Source: JBBPZA01 sp963797015
Lineage (GTDB): Bacteria > Actinomycetota > Thermoleophilia > Solirubrobacterales > Solirubrobacteraceae
DNA length: 64,000 nucleotides
Assembly: GCA_963797015.1 (NCBI GenBank)
Contig: CAWCNV010000010.1
Span: 87,259-151,258, forward strand
Reading direction: 5' to 3'
The position numbers and the translations under genes are program-made. Below, piece by piece: positions 8,160 through 15,148 of this stretch; positions within the stretch are counted from its first letter, which is position 1; every line of letters begins with the position of its first letter. Under the pieces are notes generated by a model. The model was not told where the DNA came from and did not search any database. It worked only from the letters and a program-made list of their open reading frames with translations.

Positions 8160-8447
8160 CTAATCGACCTTCTCAAGGGGGAGTCCCGCCTTCTCCCAGG
8201 CCGCGAAGCCGCCCGCGACCTCGGCAGCCCCGCGTCGCAGCGTCGCCTTCGAGCGGACGGCATGCTGACAGAGATAGATAGCGCCCGGTCCCTCTGGACT
8301 GGCGACATGCTTGGCGAGCGAAACCGGCTCGGCGCCCGGCGGCGCTCCGTGTCGCCGGCGCTCGACCTGCGTCCTCAAGTCGAGCAGTCGCGCATCGCCG
8401 CGCTCGACCGCCGTCCAAACCGCCTCGGGTTCTAGAGAGTGCGCCAC
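8160..8447 (-). CDS. Rhodanese-like sulfurtransferase domain protein
   Basis: A single-domain rhodanese of 95 residues, shorter than usual. The N-terminal LLDLRTQVERRRHGAPPGAEP matches the rhodanese start (L-D-x-R followed by a G-A-xx-G segment), and YLCQHAVRS holds the active-site cysteine (about residue 60) with an arginine at the end of the loop. The C-terminal AAEVAGGFAAWEKAGLPLE is the classic family ending. It starts at GTG 8447. It is convergent with arsM and is the last gene of the island. Rhodaneses in arsenic loci may handle thiolated arsenic or supply sulfane sulfur, but no specific role can be read from the sequence. Confidence 0.85.
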   Translation of the reverse strand: MAHSLEPEAVWTAVERGDARLLDLRTQVERRRHGAPPGAEPVSLAKHVASPEGPGAIYLCQHAVRSKATLRRGAAEVAGGFAAWEKAGLPLEKVD

Positions 8448-8734
8448 TCAATCACCACCGAGACAGTGTCGTCCTCCCTCTTGATCTGTTGACCCCTCGG
8501 GCCCCGCTATCGCTTCGCGCCGTGGTTCGGCGCTACGCCAAGGCCGTGAGTGTCCCGAGCGGGGCTCACGTTTCGCGAGGGGGCACCGCCCCGAGAGACA
8601 CCGGCTTTGCGGTGGCGTCGTGCCGCTACGATCCCCACAGGCTCAGGGACAGCGCGCTCGCATGTGTTCCATAAATGTGCCATTCCGCAAAGGCGCCTTA
8701 GACGCCTGCGAGAAAAAGTCCTGCATCTGAGCAC

Positions 8735-8810
<76 letters not shown>

Positions 8811-8836
8811 CTGGGAGGTTAGGGTTCGCCCGGGCC

Positions 8837-9760
8837 ATGCAGTCCGCGCCAGATCGAGGCGAGACCGAGCGCATCCGCCACCGGATGCAGTTGCTGATCA
8901 GGATCACGGCGCGCCCGGGGATCTTCCGCGCCGGGATCATGGTGGCGGCCCGTCGCCTGACGCCGGAGGAGGCGCGGATCCTCACCGATCTCGAGGCGAG
9001 CGGGATGGACGTCATCCAGCTGCGGGAGGTGCTGCGGGGGGCGCACGTGCTCGTCGACGACCCGGAGCTGTACGACGCCTGGCGTGCGTTCAAGCGCAGC
9101 CGGACGCGGATCTCGAGCCACCACAGGACCGTCGACAAGACGCGCTACCCGGACATCGGCCTCAAGGGCCCGCTCGTGCGCGAGAAGCTGCACGGCCGGA
9201 CCGCCGCCGGTACATGGGTCCAGCTCGAGAAGACGCCCGCGTCGATGGGCGGCAAGAAGCTCCCGCTTCCGACCTGGACCGACATCCAGCATCTGTGGGA
9301 CTACATCGTCTACCGCATCAGGCGCAGCAACGTCGGTCCCTGGGGGCTGTCGCGGCTGACCGAGAAGCGCCCGATGTACCTGTCGCCCTCCCTGCACGCG
9401 ACCGTTCCGCTGCCGACGGCGGCGAACGAGGAGGTCGCGGGCGCCCTGGCGCGGATCGAGGCGGACGACGACGTCACGTCGGCGTCGCCCGACCTGGCAC
9501 GGCGCTTCCCGCCACCAGAGCGCGCGAACGACCTGCTGGAGGTCGCTTTCCGTCCCGGTGAGAGCCCGGGGCGCGGGCTGTTCGGCGGCTCGGACGTCTG
9601 GGTCACCGAGGCGGCGTCGGACAGCGCGCGAACGCAGCTCTCCAGGCAGGACGACTCGCCGCCCGCGTGGGAGCTCCCCGAGCCCGGATCGACGCGCCGC
9701 GAGAGCCTCGCGGTGGGCGAGCGCGAGCTCGCGTTCGCGGTGAGGGCCGCGGGCCCGTGA
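8837..9760 (+). CDS. Protein of unknown function, 307 residues
   Basis: I do not recognise a family. The frame has strong third-position GC bias, which supports a real gene. The first 120 residues are rich in Arg and Leu helices (RRLTPEEARILTDLEASGMD, LYDAWRAFKRSRTR), the middle holds the conserved-looking segment TWTDIQHLWDYIVYRIRRS, and the last 100 residues look disordered and acidic. There is no signal peptide or clear membrane segment. It starts just after tRNA-Arg; internal ATGs at 8885 and 8939 are alternative starts. Its stop overlaps the start of the next gene by GTGA, so the two are one operon and probably act together. A role in a secretion or phage-like apparatus is possible but not shown. 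Confidence 0.6.
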   Translation: MQSAPDRGETERIRHRMQLLIRITARPGIFRAGIMVAARRLTPEEARILTDLEASGMDVIQLREVLRGAHVLVDDPELYDAWRAFKRSRTRISSHHRTVDKTRYPDIGLKGPLVREKLHGRTAAGTWVQLEKTPASMGGKKLPLPTWTDIQHLWDYIVYRIRRSNVGPWGLSRLTEKRPMYLSPSLHATVPLPTAANEEVAGALARIEADDDVTSASPDLARRFPPPERANDLLEVAFRPGESPGRGLFGGSDVWVTEAASDSARTQLSRQDDSPPAWELPEPGSTRRESLAVGERELAFAVRAAGP

Positions 9761-10494
9761 GCGCTGCGCCTCGCCGGCCGGGCGCCTCGGACGAGCTCAT
9801 CGAGGCCGTCGTCGAGCTCGTGCACACGGGCCCGGTACCGCTCGGCGCCTACACGCTGGCCGAGCTCGCGGCGGTGAACGGAACGGTCGCGCTGCTGGAG
9901 CGCGAGCCGCCGGCGGAGCTCGTCGCGGAGGCGGTGCGCTCGCTCGCCGCCCGCGACCTCGTCACGACCGAGCCGGGCGCGGACACGATCCAGGTGCGCG
10001 GCGACCTGGGAATCGCGATCGCCTTCCAGGAGCGGGCGAAGGTCGTCGTCGACGCGCGCCTGACGGGCACGGAGCCCGACGAGCCGTGGCGTTTCCTCCT
10101 CATGCCCCAGCCCGAGGACGTGACGCTCGAGGTGCTGATCGACGCGCTGGGGATCCACCTGTTCGCGTTGCGCACGAGCGCGGAGGCCGCAAGCCGCCTC
10201 CGGCAGCGGCTGCCGAGTGGGGACCGCGGGCCGCATGACGCCGACTTCGACAAGGTGCTCGCGGCAAGCGCGGAGACGGCGCTCGTGAGCGTCACGCACT
10301 GGGCGCCCCAGGGATCGCCGTCGACGACCGACGTCGCGCTCGCGCACGACGACGGCGCCCTCCACGTGTTCCTGCGCGACCCCGACCAGCCGAGCCGCAT
10401 GGTCGCCCAGGGCCTGGACGCCGACGAGCTGCACGCGCTGCTCGCGAAGTTCGCGGATCCGCGACCGCGTGGGGACGGGCAGGACGGGAGCTGA
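9757..10494 (+). CDS. Protein of unknown function, 245 residues, coupled to the preceding gene
   Basis: I do not recognise this protein with confidence. It starts with GTG 9757, overlapping the stop of the upstream gene (GTGA). The N-terminal half is helical and acidic (LIEAVVELVHTGPVPLGAY, ELAAVNGTVALLEREPPAEL), and the centre reads like an alpha/beta domain (PWRFLLMPQPEDVTLEVLID, TDVALAHDDGALHVFLRD). The overall look is loosely like EspG-type cytosolic partners of type VII secretion, but no diagnostic motif is visible and I would not assign that. It is cytosolic, with no signal or membrane segment. Third-position GC bias supports coding. Confidence 0.6.
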   Translation: MSAAPRRPGASDELIEAVVELVHTGPVPLGAYTLAELAAVNGTVALLEREPPAELVAEAVRSLAARDLVTTEPGADTIQVRGDLGIAIAFQERAKVVVDARLTGTEPDEPWRFLLMPQPEDVTLEVLIDALGIHLFALRTSAEAASRLRQRLPSGDRGPHDADFDKVLAASAETALVSVTHWAPQGSPSTTDVALAHDDGALHVFLRDPDQPSRMVAQGLDADELHALLAKFADPRPRGDGQDGS

Positions 10495-10547
10495 TCGAGC
10501 CCGGCGCGTCGGAGCGGTCCTCACGTTCAAGCGGTAGAACGCCGGCC

Positions 10548-11039
10548 CTAGTGGGCGGTGGGCGGCGGCGGCTGGGAGTCGACGATCGAGATGTGGCCGG
10601 TGATCAGGGCCTGCTCGCCGGTATCGGATGGGGCGGAGCAGTCGGACGGCCGGCGCCCGTCGAGGAGGCCGGTCAGGCGGGCCCCGAAGGTGTCGGGGTT
10701 GCCGTCGTGCACCGTGATCGTCACGACGCCGGGCCCGCCCGTCTCATCGTCGAAGTTGAGCGTGGCGTCGGCCCCGTCGACAGCGAGGCAGGTCACCGGT
10801 CCGCTCAGCTGCTTCCAGATCGGCTCCGTCGGGGAGGGGAAGAGGACCTCGATGGCCACGTGCCCCCCCGCGCTCTCTCCGCTCGGACCGCTGACCGCGG
10901 TGATCGCATCCACGCGCAGGCTGCCGTCCTGGGTCTCGCCCTGCCCGCCCGAGAAGAGCACCGAGTCCTGACCCGCGCAGCCGATCAGGGCGAGGGCCGC
11001 TCCCACGAGCACGGCGCTGAACAGCGTCCTGCGCACCAC
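10548..11039 (-). CDS. Putative lipoprotein, copy 1 of a tandem pair
   Basis: A 163-residue predicted lipoprotein with a signal peptide ending in the lipobox LIGC (Cys about residue 21). The mature part is a small, probably beta-rich domain with segments such as GPVTCLAVDGADATLNF and VVTITVHDGNPDTFGARL and ends in a Pro-rich tail. Start is GTG 11039 with GGAGG a few bases upstream. It is a clear paralog of the gene at 11169-11627; the two reading frames and their upstream regions align at an offset of 588 bases. The repeated DGNPDTF segment and the two cysteines shared by both copies suggest a conserved fold, but I do not recognise a named family. It lies downstream of pyrE on the same strand. 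Confidence 0.75.
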   Translation of the reverse strand: MVRRTLFSAVLVGAALALIGCAGQDSVLFSGGQGETQDGSLRVDAITAVSGPSGESAGGHVAIEVLFPSPTEPIWKQLSGPVTCLAVDGADATLNFDDETGGPGVVTITVHDGNPDTFGARLTGLLDGRRPSDCSAPSDTGEQALITGHISIVDSQPPPPTAH

Positions 11040-11113
11040 ACGAGCCTCCGCTCCTCGATCCAGCCCAGCTCTCGACTACACCGGACCCCTGGGAGAAAGT
11101 CAATCCCCTCAAG

Positions 11114-11160
11114 GGCTACTCAGCGGTCCGGGCGCTCCGCATCGACCTCGTCGATCCGGA
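11114..11160 (-). repeat. Remnant of the pyrE 3' end carried in the lipoprotein duplication
   Basis: The stretch reads on the minus strand like the last codons of pyrE (the plus-strand text CAGCGGTCCGGGCGCTCC matches 11711 onward, and CGACCTCGTCGATC follows in both). It ends with the same stop region and is followed by the same upstream DNA of the lipoprotein gene. It marks one boundary of a tandem duplication about 588 bases long. Confidence 0.7.
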
Positions 11161-11168
11161 GCGCGGTC

Positions 11169-11627
11169 TCACCTCACTATGGGCGTCGGCTGGGAGTCGA
11201 CGATCGAGATGTGTCCGCTGATCAGAGGCTTTCCGTCGGGGACCGGGGTAGGGGGGCAGTCGCCGGGCGGCGGGCCGCCTACAAGGCGAGCCGCGAAGGT
11301 GTCGGGGTTGCCGTCGTGCACGGTGATCCTTATGACGCCGAGACCGAGCTGCTGCTCGTCGAAGTTGAACGTGGCGTCGTGCCCGTCGACAGCGAGGCAG
11401 GTCACTGGTCCGCCCAGTTGGACCGGCCCACTCGGGCCAAGGGCCTCGAGGGACACGCTCCCGCCCGCGTTCTCTCCGCTCGGACCGCTGACGGCGTTCA
11501 TCACATCCAGGAACGTGTCCCGGGTCTGGCCCTGGCCCGTGAGGCTCACCGAGTCCTGACCCACGCAGCCGGTCAAGGCGAGGGCCGCTGTCATCAGGAC
11601 GGCGCTGAACAGCGTCCTGCGCACCAC
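11169..11627 (-). CDS. Putative lipoprotein, copy 2 of a tandem pair
   Basis: A 152-residue predicted lipoprotein. The signal peptide ends in LTGC, and the mature domain shares PVTCLAVDGHDATFNF, VHDGNPDTFAARL and LISGHISIVDSQP with copy 1. I start at GTG 11627 because the same GGAGG site and GTG arrangement serves copy 1 at 11039; a GTG at 11639 is an alternative. Function is unknown. The DNA upstream of copy 1 retains a stretch matching the 3' end of pyrE, so this gene, lying next to pyrE, is probably the original and copy 1 the duplicate. Confidence 0.75.
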   Translation of the reverse strand: MVRRTLFSAVLMTAALALTGCVGQDSVSLTGQGQTRDTFLDVMNAVSGPSGENAGGSVSLEALGPSGPVQLGGPVTCLAVDGHDATFNFDEQQLGLGVIRITVHDGNPDTFAARLVGGPPPGDCPPTPVPDGKPLISGHISIVDSQPTPIVR

Positions 11628-11707
11628 ACGAGCCTCCACTCCTCGATCCAGCCCAGCCCTCGACTACACCGGACCCCTGGGAGAAAGTCGATCCCCGCAG
11701 AGGGTAC

Positions 11708-12289
11708 TCAGCGGTCCGGGCGCTCCGGGTAGACCTCGTCGATCGTGGTCAGCGCTCGGTAGGGCGCGGGTGCGGCGGCCGCGCGGATCGCTTGGGCGCC
11801 TCCGGCGAGGCGGTCGCAGATCGCGAGCACGCCGCAGATCTCGAGCTCGGCTTCGCGGACCGCTTCGAGCGCGCGCAGCGTCGAGCCGCCAGTTGTCACG
11901 ACGTCCTCGACCACCAGGCAGCGCTCGCCGGGCTCGAGCTCCGGGCCCTCGATGCGGCGTCCGAGCCCGTGCTCCTTGGCCTCCTTGCGCACGAAGAACG
12001 CCTTGACGTCGGCGCCGCCGGCCAGCGCCGCGCAGGCGATCGGGTCGGCGCCAATGGTCAGGCCGCCGACGGCGGTGGCTCCCCATTCGCGCGCCTGCTC
12101 GGCGACCAGCGCCGCCAGCGCCATGAAGCCGCGCGGGCGCAGGATCGCGCGCTTGGCGTCGACCAGGTACTGCGCCCGCGCACCGCTGGTCAGCGTCACC
12201 TCGCCGACGATGAGCGCGTGCTTGCGCAGCTCGGAGAGGAGCGTCTCCCGGGGGTCAGGAGTGCCTGGCACGGTAGACGGCCCGACCAA
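11708..12289 (-). CDS. pyrE: Orotate phosphoribosyltransferase
   Basis: A 193-residue cytosolic enzyme that converts orotate and PRPP to orotidine 5'-phosphate in pyrimidine synthesis. The PRPP-binding motif is CLVVEDVVTTGGST, the substrate loop residues lie in FFVRKEAKEHGLGRRIEG, and the N-terminal LTSGARAQYLVDAKRAIL is typical of bacterial PyrE. The frame opens at TTG 12289; GTG 12271 is an alternative start. Other pyrimidine genes are not in the window. The gene is preceded by a structured repeat (12309-12389) and followed by two duplicated lipoprotein genes. Confidence 0.95.
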   Translation of the reverse strand: MVGPSTVPGTPDPRETLLSELRKHALIVGEVTLTSGARAQYLVDAKRAILRPRGFMALAALVAEQAREWGATAVGGLTIGADPIACAALAGGADVKAFFVRKEAKEHGLGRRIEGPELEPGERCLVVEDVVTTGGSTLRALEAVREAELEICGVLAICDRLAGGAQAIRAAAAPAPYRALTTIDEVYPERPDR

Positions 12290-12308
12290 GCCGGTTCCCG
12301 GTCAAGCT

Positions 12309-12389
12309 GGACGCCGCACGCCAGCGCAGCGGTAGCAGCCGGCACCGACTGCGAAGCAGTTGGTGCACGAGCATGGCGGGTGGCGATCC
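12309..12389. repeat. Structured intergenic repeat, copy A
   Basis: A long imperfect stem pairs 12309-12323 with 12374-12389, and inside it an 11-pair hairpin joins 12342-12352 to 12356-12366 with a GAA loop. The outer stem and its flanks resemble copy B at 38090-38142, with base changes on both sides of the stem that keep pairing (CGCCA/TGGCG here, CGCAA/TTGCG there). Both copies sit between two minus-strand genes, just upstream of the second one. It is probably a dispersed REP-like or intercistronic element. Confidence 0.55.
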
Positions 12390-12441
12390 AGCGCCGGGCG
12401 GGGGCCGGGTCGGCCGTGCCGGACCACCGTGTCGGGCGCTC

Positions 12442-13368
12442 CTATCGATAGACGTCGATCCGGTCGCCCAGCCGGAGCCAGTTCATGATCTGGCGCGAGT
12501 AGGTCGTCGGCGTGCGCAGGCAGCCGTGGCTGGCCGGGTAGGACGGGACGCTGGGGAAGCCGTGCAGCGCGAAGCCGCGGATGAAGTAGACGGAGTTCAC
12601 CATCCCCTCGGAGTTCGTGCCGGGCGACTTGCGGCGGAAGCGGAAGCGGCCGCGGATCGTGGGCGTCGAGGGCTTGCCCGAGCTCGTGGGAACCGTCCGG
12701 TACACGCGCCCGCGACCGTCGATCAGCGCGTAGACCTGACGCGAGAGCTTCGCCTCGACGCGGTTGCGGCCCGTTGCGCCGTAGCGCGGGACGAAGCGCC
12801 CGGCCCCGCGCGCCACGCGGAGGTAGACGCTGCGCGACATCGAGAAGTTGCGGGCCATGCGGTTGACCTTGCGGTAGGCCATGATCGCCCAGCGCGTGCG
12901 CAGGTCGTAGCGGCCCGACTGTCCCGGCCAGTAACTCATGGCGGCGAGGCGCTGCTGGATGAAGCGCACCGACGGTCCCGAGCGCGCCTTGGGATTGAGC
13001 ACGAATACGGTGAAGCGCCCGCGCGGCGCGCTGCCGCCCGGAGCGGCCGGTCGCACGACCTCGACGCTGGTCTGCCCGGGACGGTTGAGCTTCAGCTTGA
13101 CCGCGAAGGAGCCGCCCGCCTTTGGCGTGACGCGCCGGGTGAGCGCGACCTTCCTGCCGCGGTAGAGCCGCACGATTACGTCGCCGGCCCCAGCGCGGGC
13201 CACCCCCGCGACGCCCCAGGCACGGCCGGCGATCACCGCGCGGGCCTTACCGAATGCGTACGTCCCCGGAGCGGTGACGGTCAGCGGGCCCGAGGCACCC
13301 TGAGCGGGCGCCGCCAGCGCCAGCGCGGGCAGCGAGACCAGTCCGAGGAGCAGCAGACGGGGGCGCAC
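12442..13368 (-). CDS. Secreted L,D-transpeptidase (YkuD domain)
   Basis: A 308-residue exported protein predicted to form 3-3 peptidoglycan cross-links or attach proteins to the wall. It has a signal peptide (LLLLGLVSLPALALAAPAQG), a beta-rich middle domain, a peptidoglycan-binding-like segment (FIQQRLAAMSYWPGQSGRYD) and a C-terminal YkuD domain from about residue 185. The catalytic motif is HGFPSVPSYPASHGCLR, with the active cysteine following SHG. It starts at GTG 13368, 12 bases after the CPBP protease stop, so the two are co-transcribed. The neighbouring class A PBP gene fits a shared role in wall building. Confidence 0.92.
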   Translation of the reverse strand: MRPRLLLLGLVSLPALALAAPAQGASGPLTVTAPGTYAFGKARAVIAGRAWGVAGVARAGAGDVIVRLYRGRKVALTRRVTPKAGGSFAVKLKLNRPGQTSVEVVRPAAPGGSAPRGRFTVFVLNPKARSGPSVRFIQQRLAAMSYWPGQSGRYDLRTRWAIMAYRKVNRMARNFSMSRSVYLRVARGAGRFVPRYGATGRNRVEAKLSRQVYALIDGRGRVYRTVPTSSGKPSTPTIRGRFRFRRKSPGTNSEGMVNSVYFIRGFALHGFPSVPSYPASHGCLRTPTTYSRQIMNWLRLGDRIDVYR

Positions 13369-13380
13369 GGCGCGCGCATC

Positions 13381-14310
13381 CTACTCAGCAGTGTGGTCGT
13401 GAGCCAATGCCGGCCCAGCCTGGGCGCGGACGACTATCGGAGCGAGCACCAGCGCACACAGGGACAGGGCCCCGATCACCACCAACGGGATCTGCCAGCT
13501 CCAGTGCTGCGAGGCGCCGTAGGCGATCGAGTTGTTGATCGCGTGCAGCGCGATGCAGGGCAGCAGCGAACCGGTGCGCCAGTAGAGCAGGCACAGCAGC
13601 ACGCCGAACACCGCGAGCGGCACCAGGTAGGCGACGGGCGACGAGCCGGCGTGGATGGAGCCGAAGACGATCCCGGTGAGGATCGCGGCGACCGCCACGC
13701 CCTTCCAGTTGCGAAGCGCGGAGAAGAAGAAACCGCGGAAGAACGTCTCCTCGGCGATCGGCGCGAAGACGGTCACGAGCACACCAACTGCCACCAGCGC
13801 CACCGTGCTCGTGTCGGCACCGAGCTCCGACGGCAGCTCGTCGCTGCGGCTGACGTGCGCGCCGACCGCGTCGAGGAACGCGAGCCACGCCGCGGTGAAC
13901 GTGAGGAAGGTGACGTAGGCGACCACGGTCCAGCCGATCGCCGGCCGCAGCCGCGTCGGGCGCAGGCCGAAGTGCCACGGCCCGCGCGCCGGGGTCACGC
14001 GCGCGAGCAGCACGGCGGCGCCGACGAGCGCGAGGTCCTGGAACACCGTCGCGGCGATCACGGCCGCGGGCGGCGGGTCGTTCAGGTCGCCGCCCGCGAT
14101 CGCCACCCCGATGCCGGCGATGAGGGCCGCGCCGACGATCGCGACACCGAAGCCCGCGAGCAGCCCGACGAGGGCGATCCACGGCGGCCACGGAGTCACC
14201 GGCCCGGGCCGGGGGCCTGCACGCCGCGGCGGAAGGCGCGGTGGCGGCGCGCCCTCGGGCAGCTCCGGGAGCTCCGGCGGGCGCCCCGGGTGGGGATGGG
14301 CGTAGGACAC
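13381..14310 (-). CDS. CPBP family intramembrane metalloprotease
   Basis: A 309-residue membrane protein with about eight hydrophobic segments and a Pro-rich cytoplasmic N-terminus (first 45 residues). The three active motifs of the CPBP/Abi family are intact: EETFFRGFFFSALR (glutamates and arginine), FGSIHAG (first histidine) and HAINNSIAYG (second histidine with Asn). Family members act as CAAX prenyl-like proteases or protect against self-made peptides; the substrate here is unknown. It lies between the HAD gene and the L,D-transpeptidase on the minus strand. Confidence 0.9.
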   Translation of the reverse strand: MSYAHPHPGRPPELPELPEGAPPPRLPPRRAGPRPGPVTPWPPWIALVGLLAGFGVAIVGAALIAGIGVAIAGGDLNDPPPAAVIAATVFQDLALVGAAVLLARVTPARGPWHFGLRPTRLRPAIGWTVVAYVTFLTFTAAWLAFLDAVGAHVSRSDELPSELGADTSTVALVAVGVLVTVFAPIAEETFFRGFFFSALRNWKGVAVAAILTGIVFGSIHAGSSPVAYLVPLAVFGVLLCLLYWRTGSLLPCIALHAINNSIAYGASQHWSWQIPLVVIGALSLCALVLAPIVVRAQAGPALAHDHTAE

Positions 14311-14361
14311 CGCAGCAAGCTTACGTAGGGCGCTTCGCCGGCAGGCCCTGTGGCCGCGCCG

Positions 14362-15057
14362 TCAGGCCGGCACCAGCGCGGGCAGCTCGGCCAGCGAGCG
14401 GATCGCCTCGACGCCGTCGGGCGGGGCGCCGTCGCGGACCAGGAGCACGGCACGGATCCCCGCCCCGCGCGCACCGGCGACGTCCTCGTCCAGGCGGTCG
14501 CCCACGTGGATCGCAGCGCCCGGGTCCACGCCCCCGGCTAGCTCGAGCGCGCGCGCGAAGATCGCCGGCCCAGGCTTGTCCGCACCCGCCTCGGCCGAGC
14601 TGATCGCCGCGTCGAGGAGCTCCGTCACGCCCGCCTGGGCGAGCGCGTCACCCAGCGAAACGTCCCAGTTGCTGACCGCCACGCACTTGACGCCCGCCGA
14701 CCGCAGGTCGCGCAGTGCGGCCACGGCGTCCTCGTGCGCTCGGAAGCGCAGCGACGCGAGCAGCGCAGCGAGCACATCGTCGACGGAGTCGCCGGAGAGC
14801 GCGGGAAGGCAGTCGCGGACCACCGCGGCACAGGCGCGTCGCAGCGCCAGCAGGCCGGCCGGGTCCTCGCCTTGGAGATGGTGGGCGCGGTAGAAGGCGA
14901 TCTCGGCCGCCATCGCGCGCTCGGCGTGCTCCAGGCTCACTCGCGCCCCGAGCCGCTCGCTCAGCGCGCGACGAAGCAGCGGCGCGGGCGGCTCGAGCTC
15001 GACCAGCGTGCCCATCGCGTCGAGCAGCACCGCTTGAACTGGGGCCATGCAAGCCAT
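14362..15057 (-). CDS. HAD superfamily hydrolase (subfamily IA)
   Basis: A 231-residue cytosolic hydrolase. Motif I appears as LLDAMGTLVELEPP, where the second aspartate of the usual DxD is replaced (D-A-M-G), which would alter or reduce phosphatase action. Motif II is CVAVSNWDVSLG, motif III ADKPGPAIFARAL and motif IV HVGDRLDEDVAGARGAGIR. A helical cap lies between motifs I and II. ATG 15057 and ATG 15048 are both possible starts. It is divergent from the PBP gene. Substrate unknown. Confidence 0.85.
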   Translation of the reverse strand: MACMAPVQAVLLDAMGTLVELEPPAPLLRRALSERLGARVSLEHAERAMAAEIAFYRAHHLQGEDPAGLLALRRACAAVVRDCLPALSGDSVDDVLAALLASLRFRAHEDAVAALRDLRSAGVKCVAVSNWDVSLGDALAQAGVTELLDAAISSAEAGADKPGPAIFARALELAGGVDPGAAIHVGDRLDEDVAGARGAGIRAVLLVRDGAPPDGVEAIRSLAELPALVPA

Positions 15058-15148
15058 CGTGGCACGGGACCGAGCCGGCGGAGGAGCGGCGGCGGGCAGC
15101 TAGAATCGTGACCCCGGCGCCTTCGCCTCATCGCGCCGCGCCCCCTCC

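Noticed and set aside
2129..8734. An integrase or transposase gene in the arsenic island
   Set aside because: All long frames not assigned to ars genes are antisense shadows; none shows tyrosine or serine recombinase or DDE motifs.
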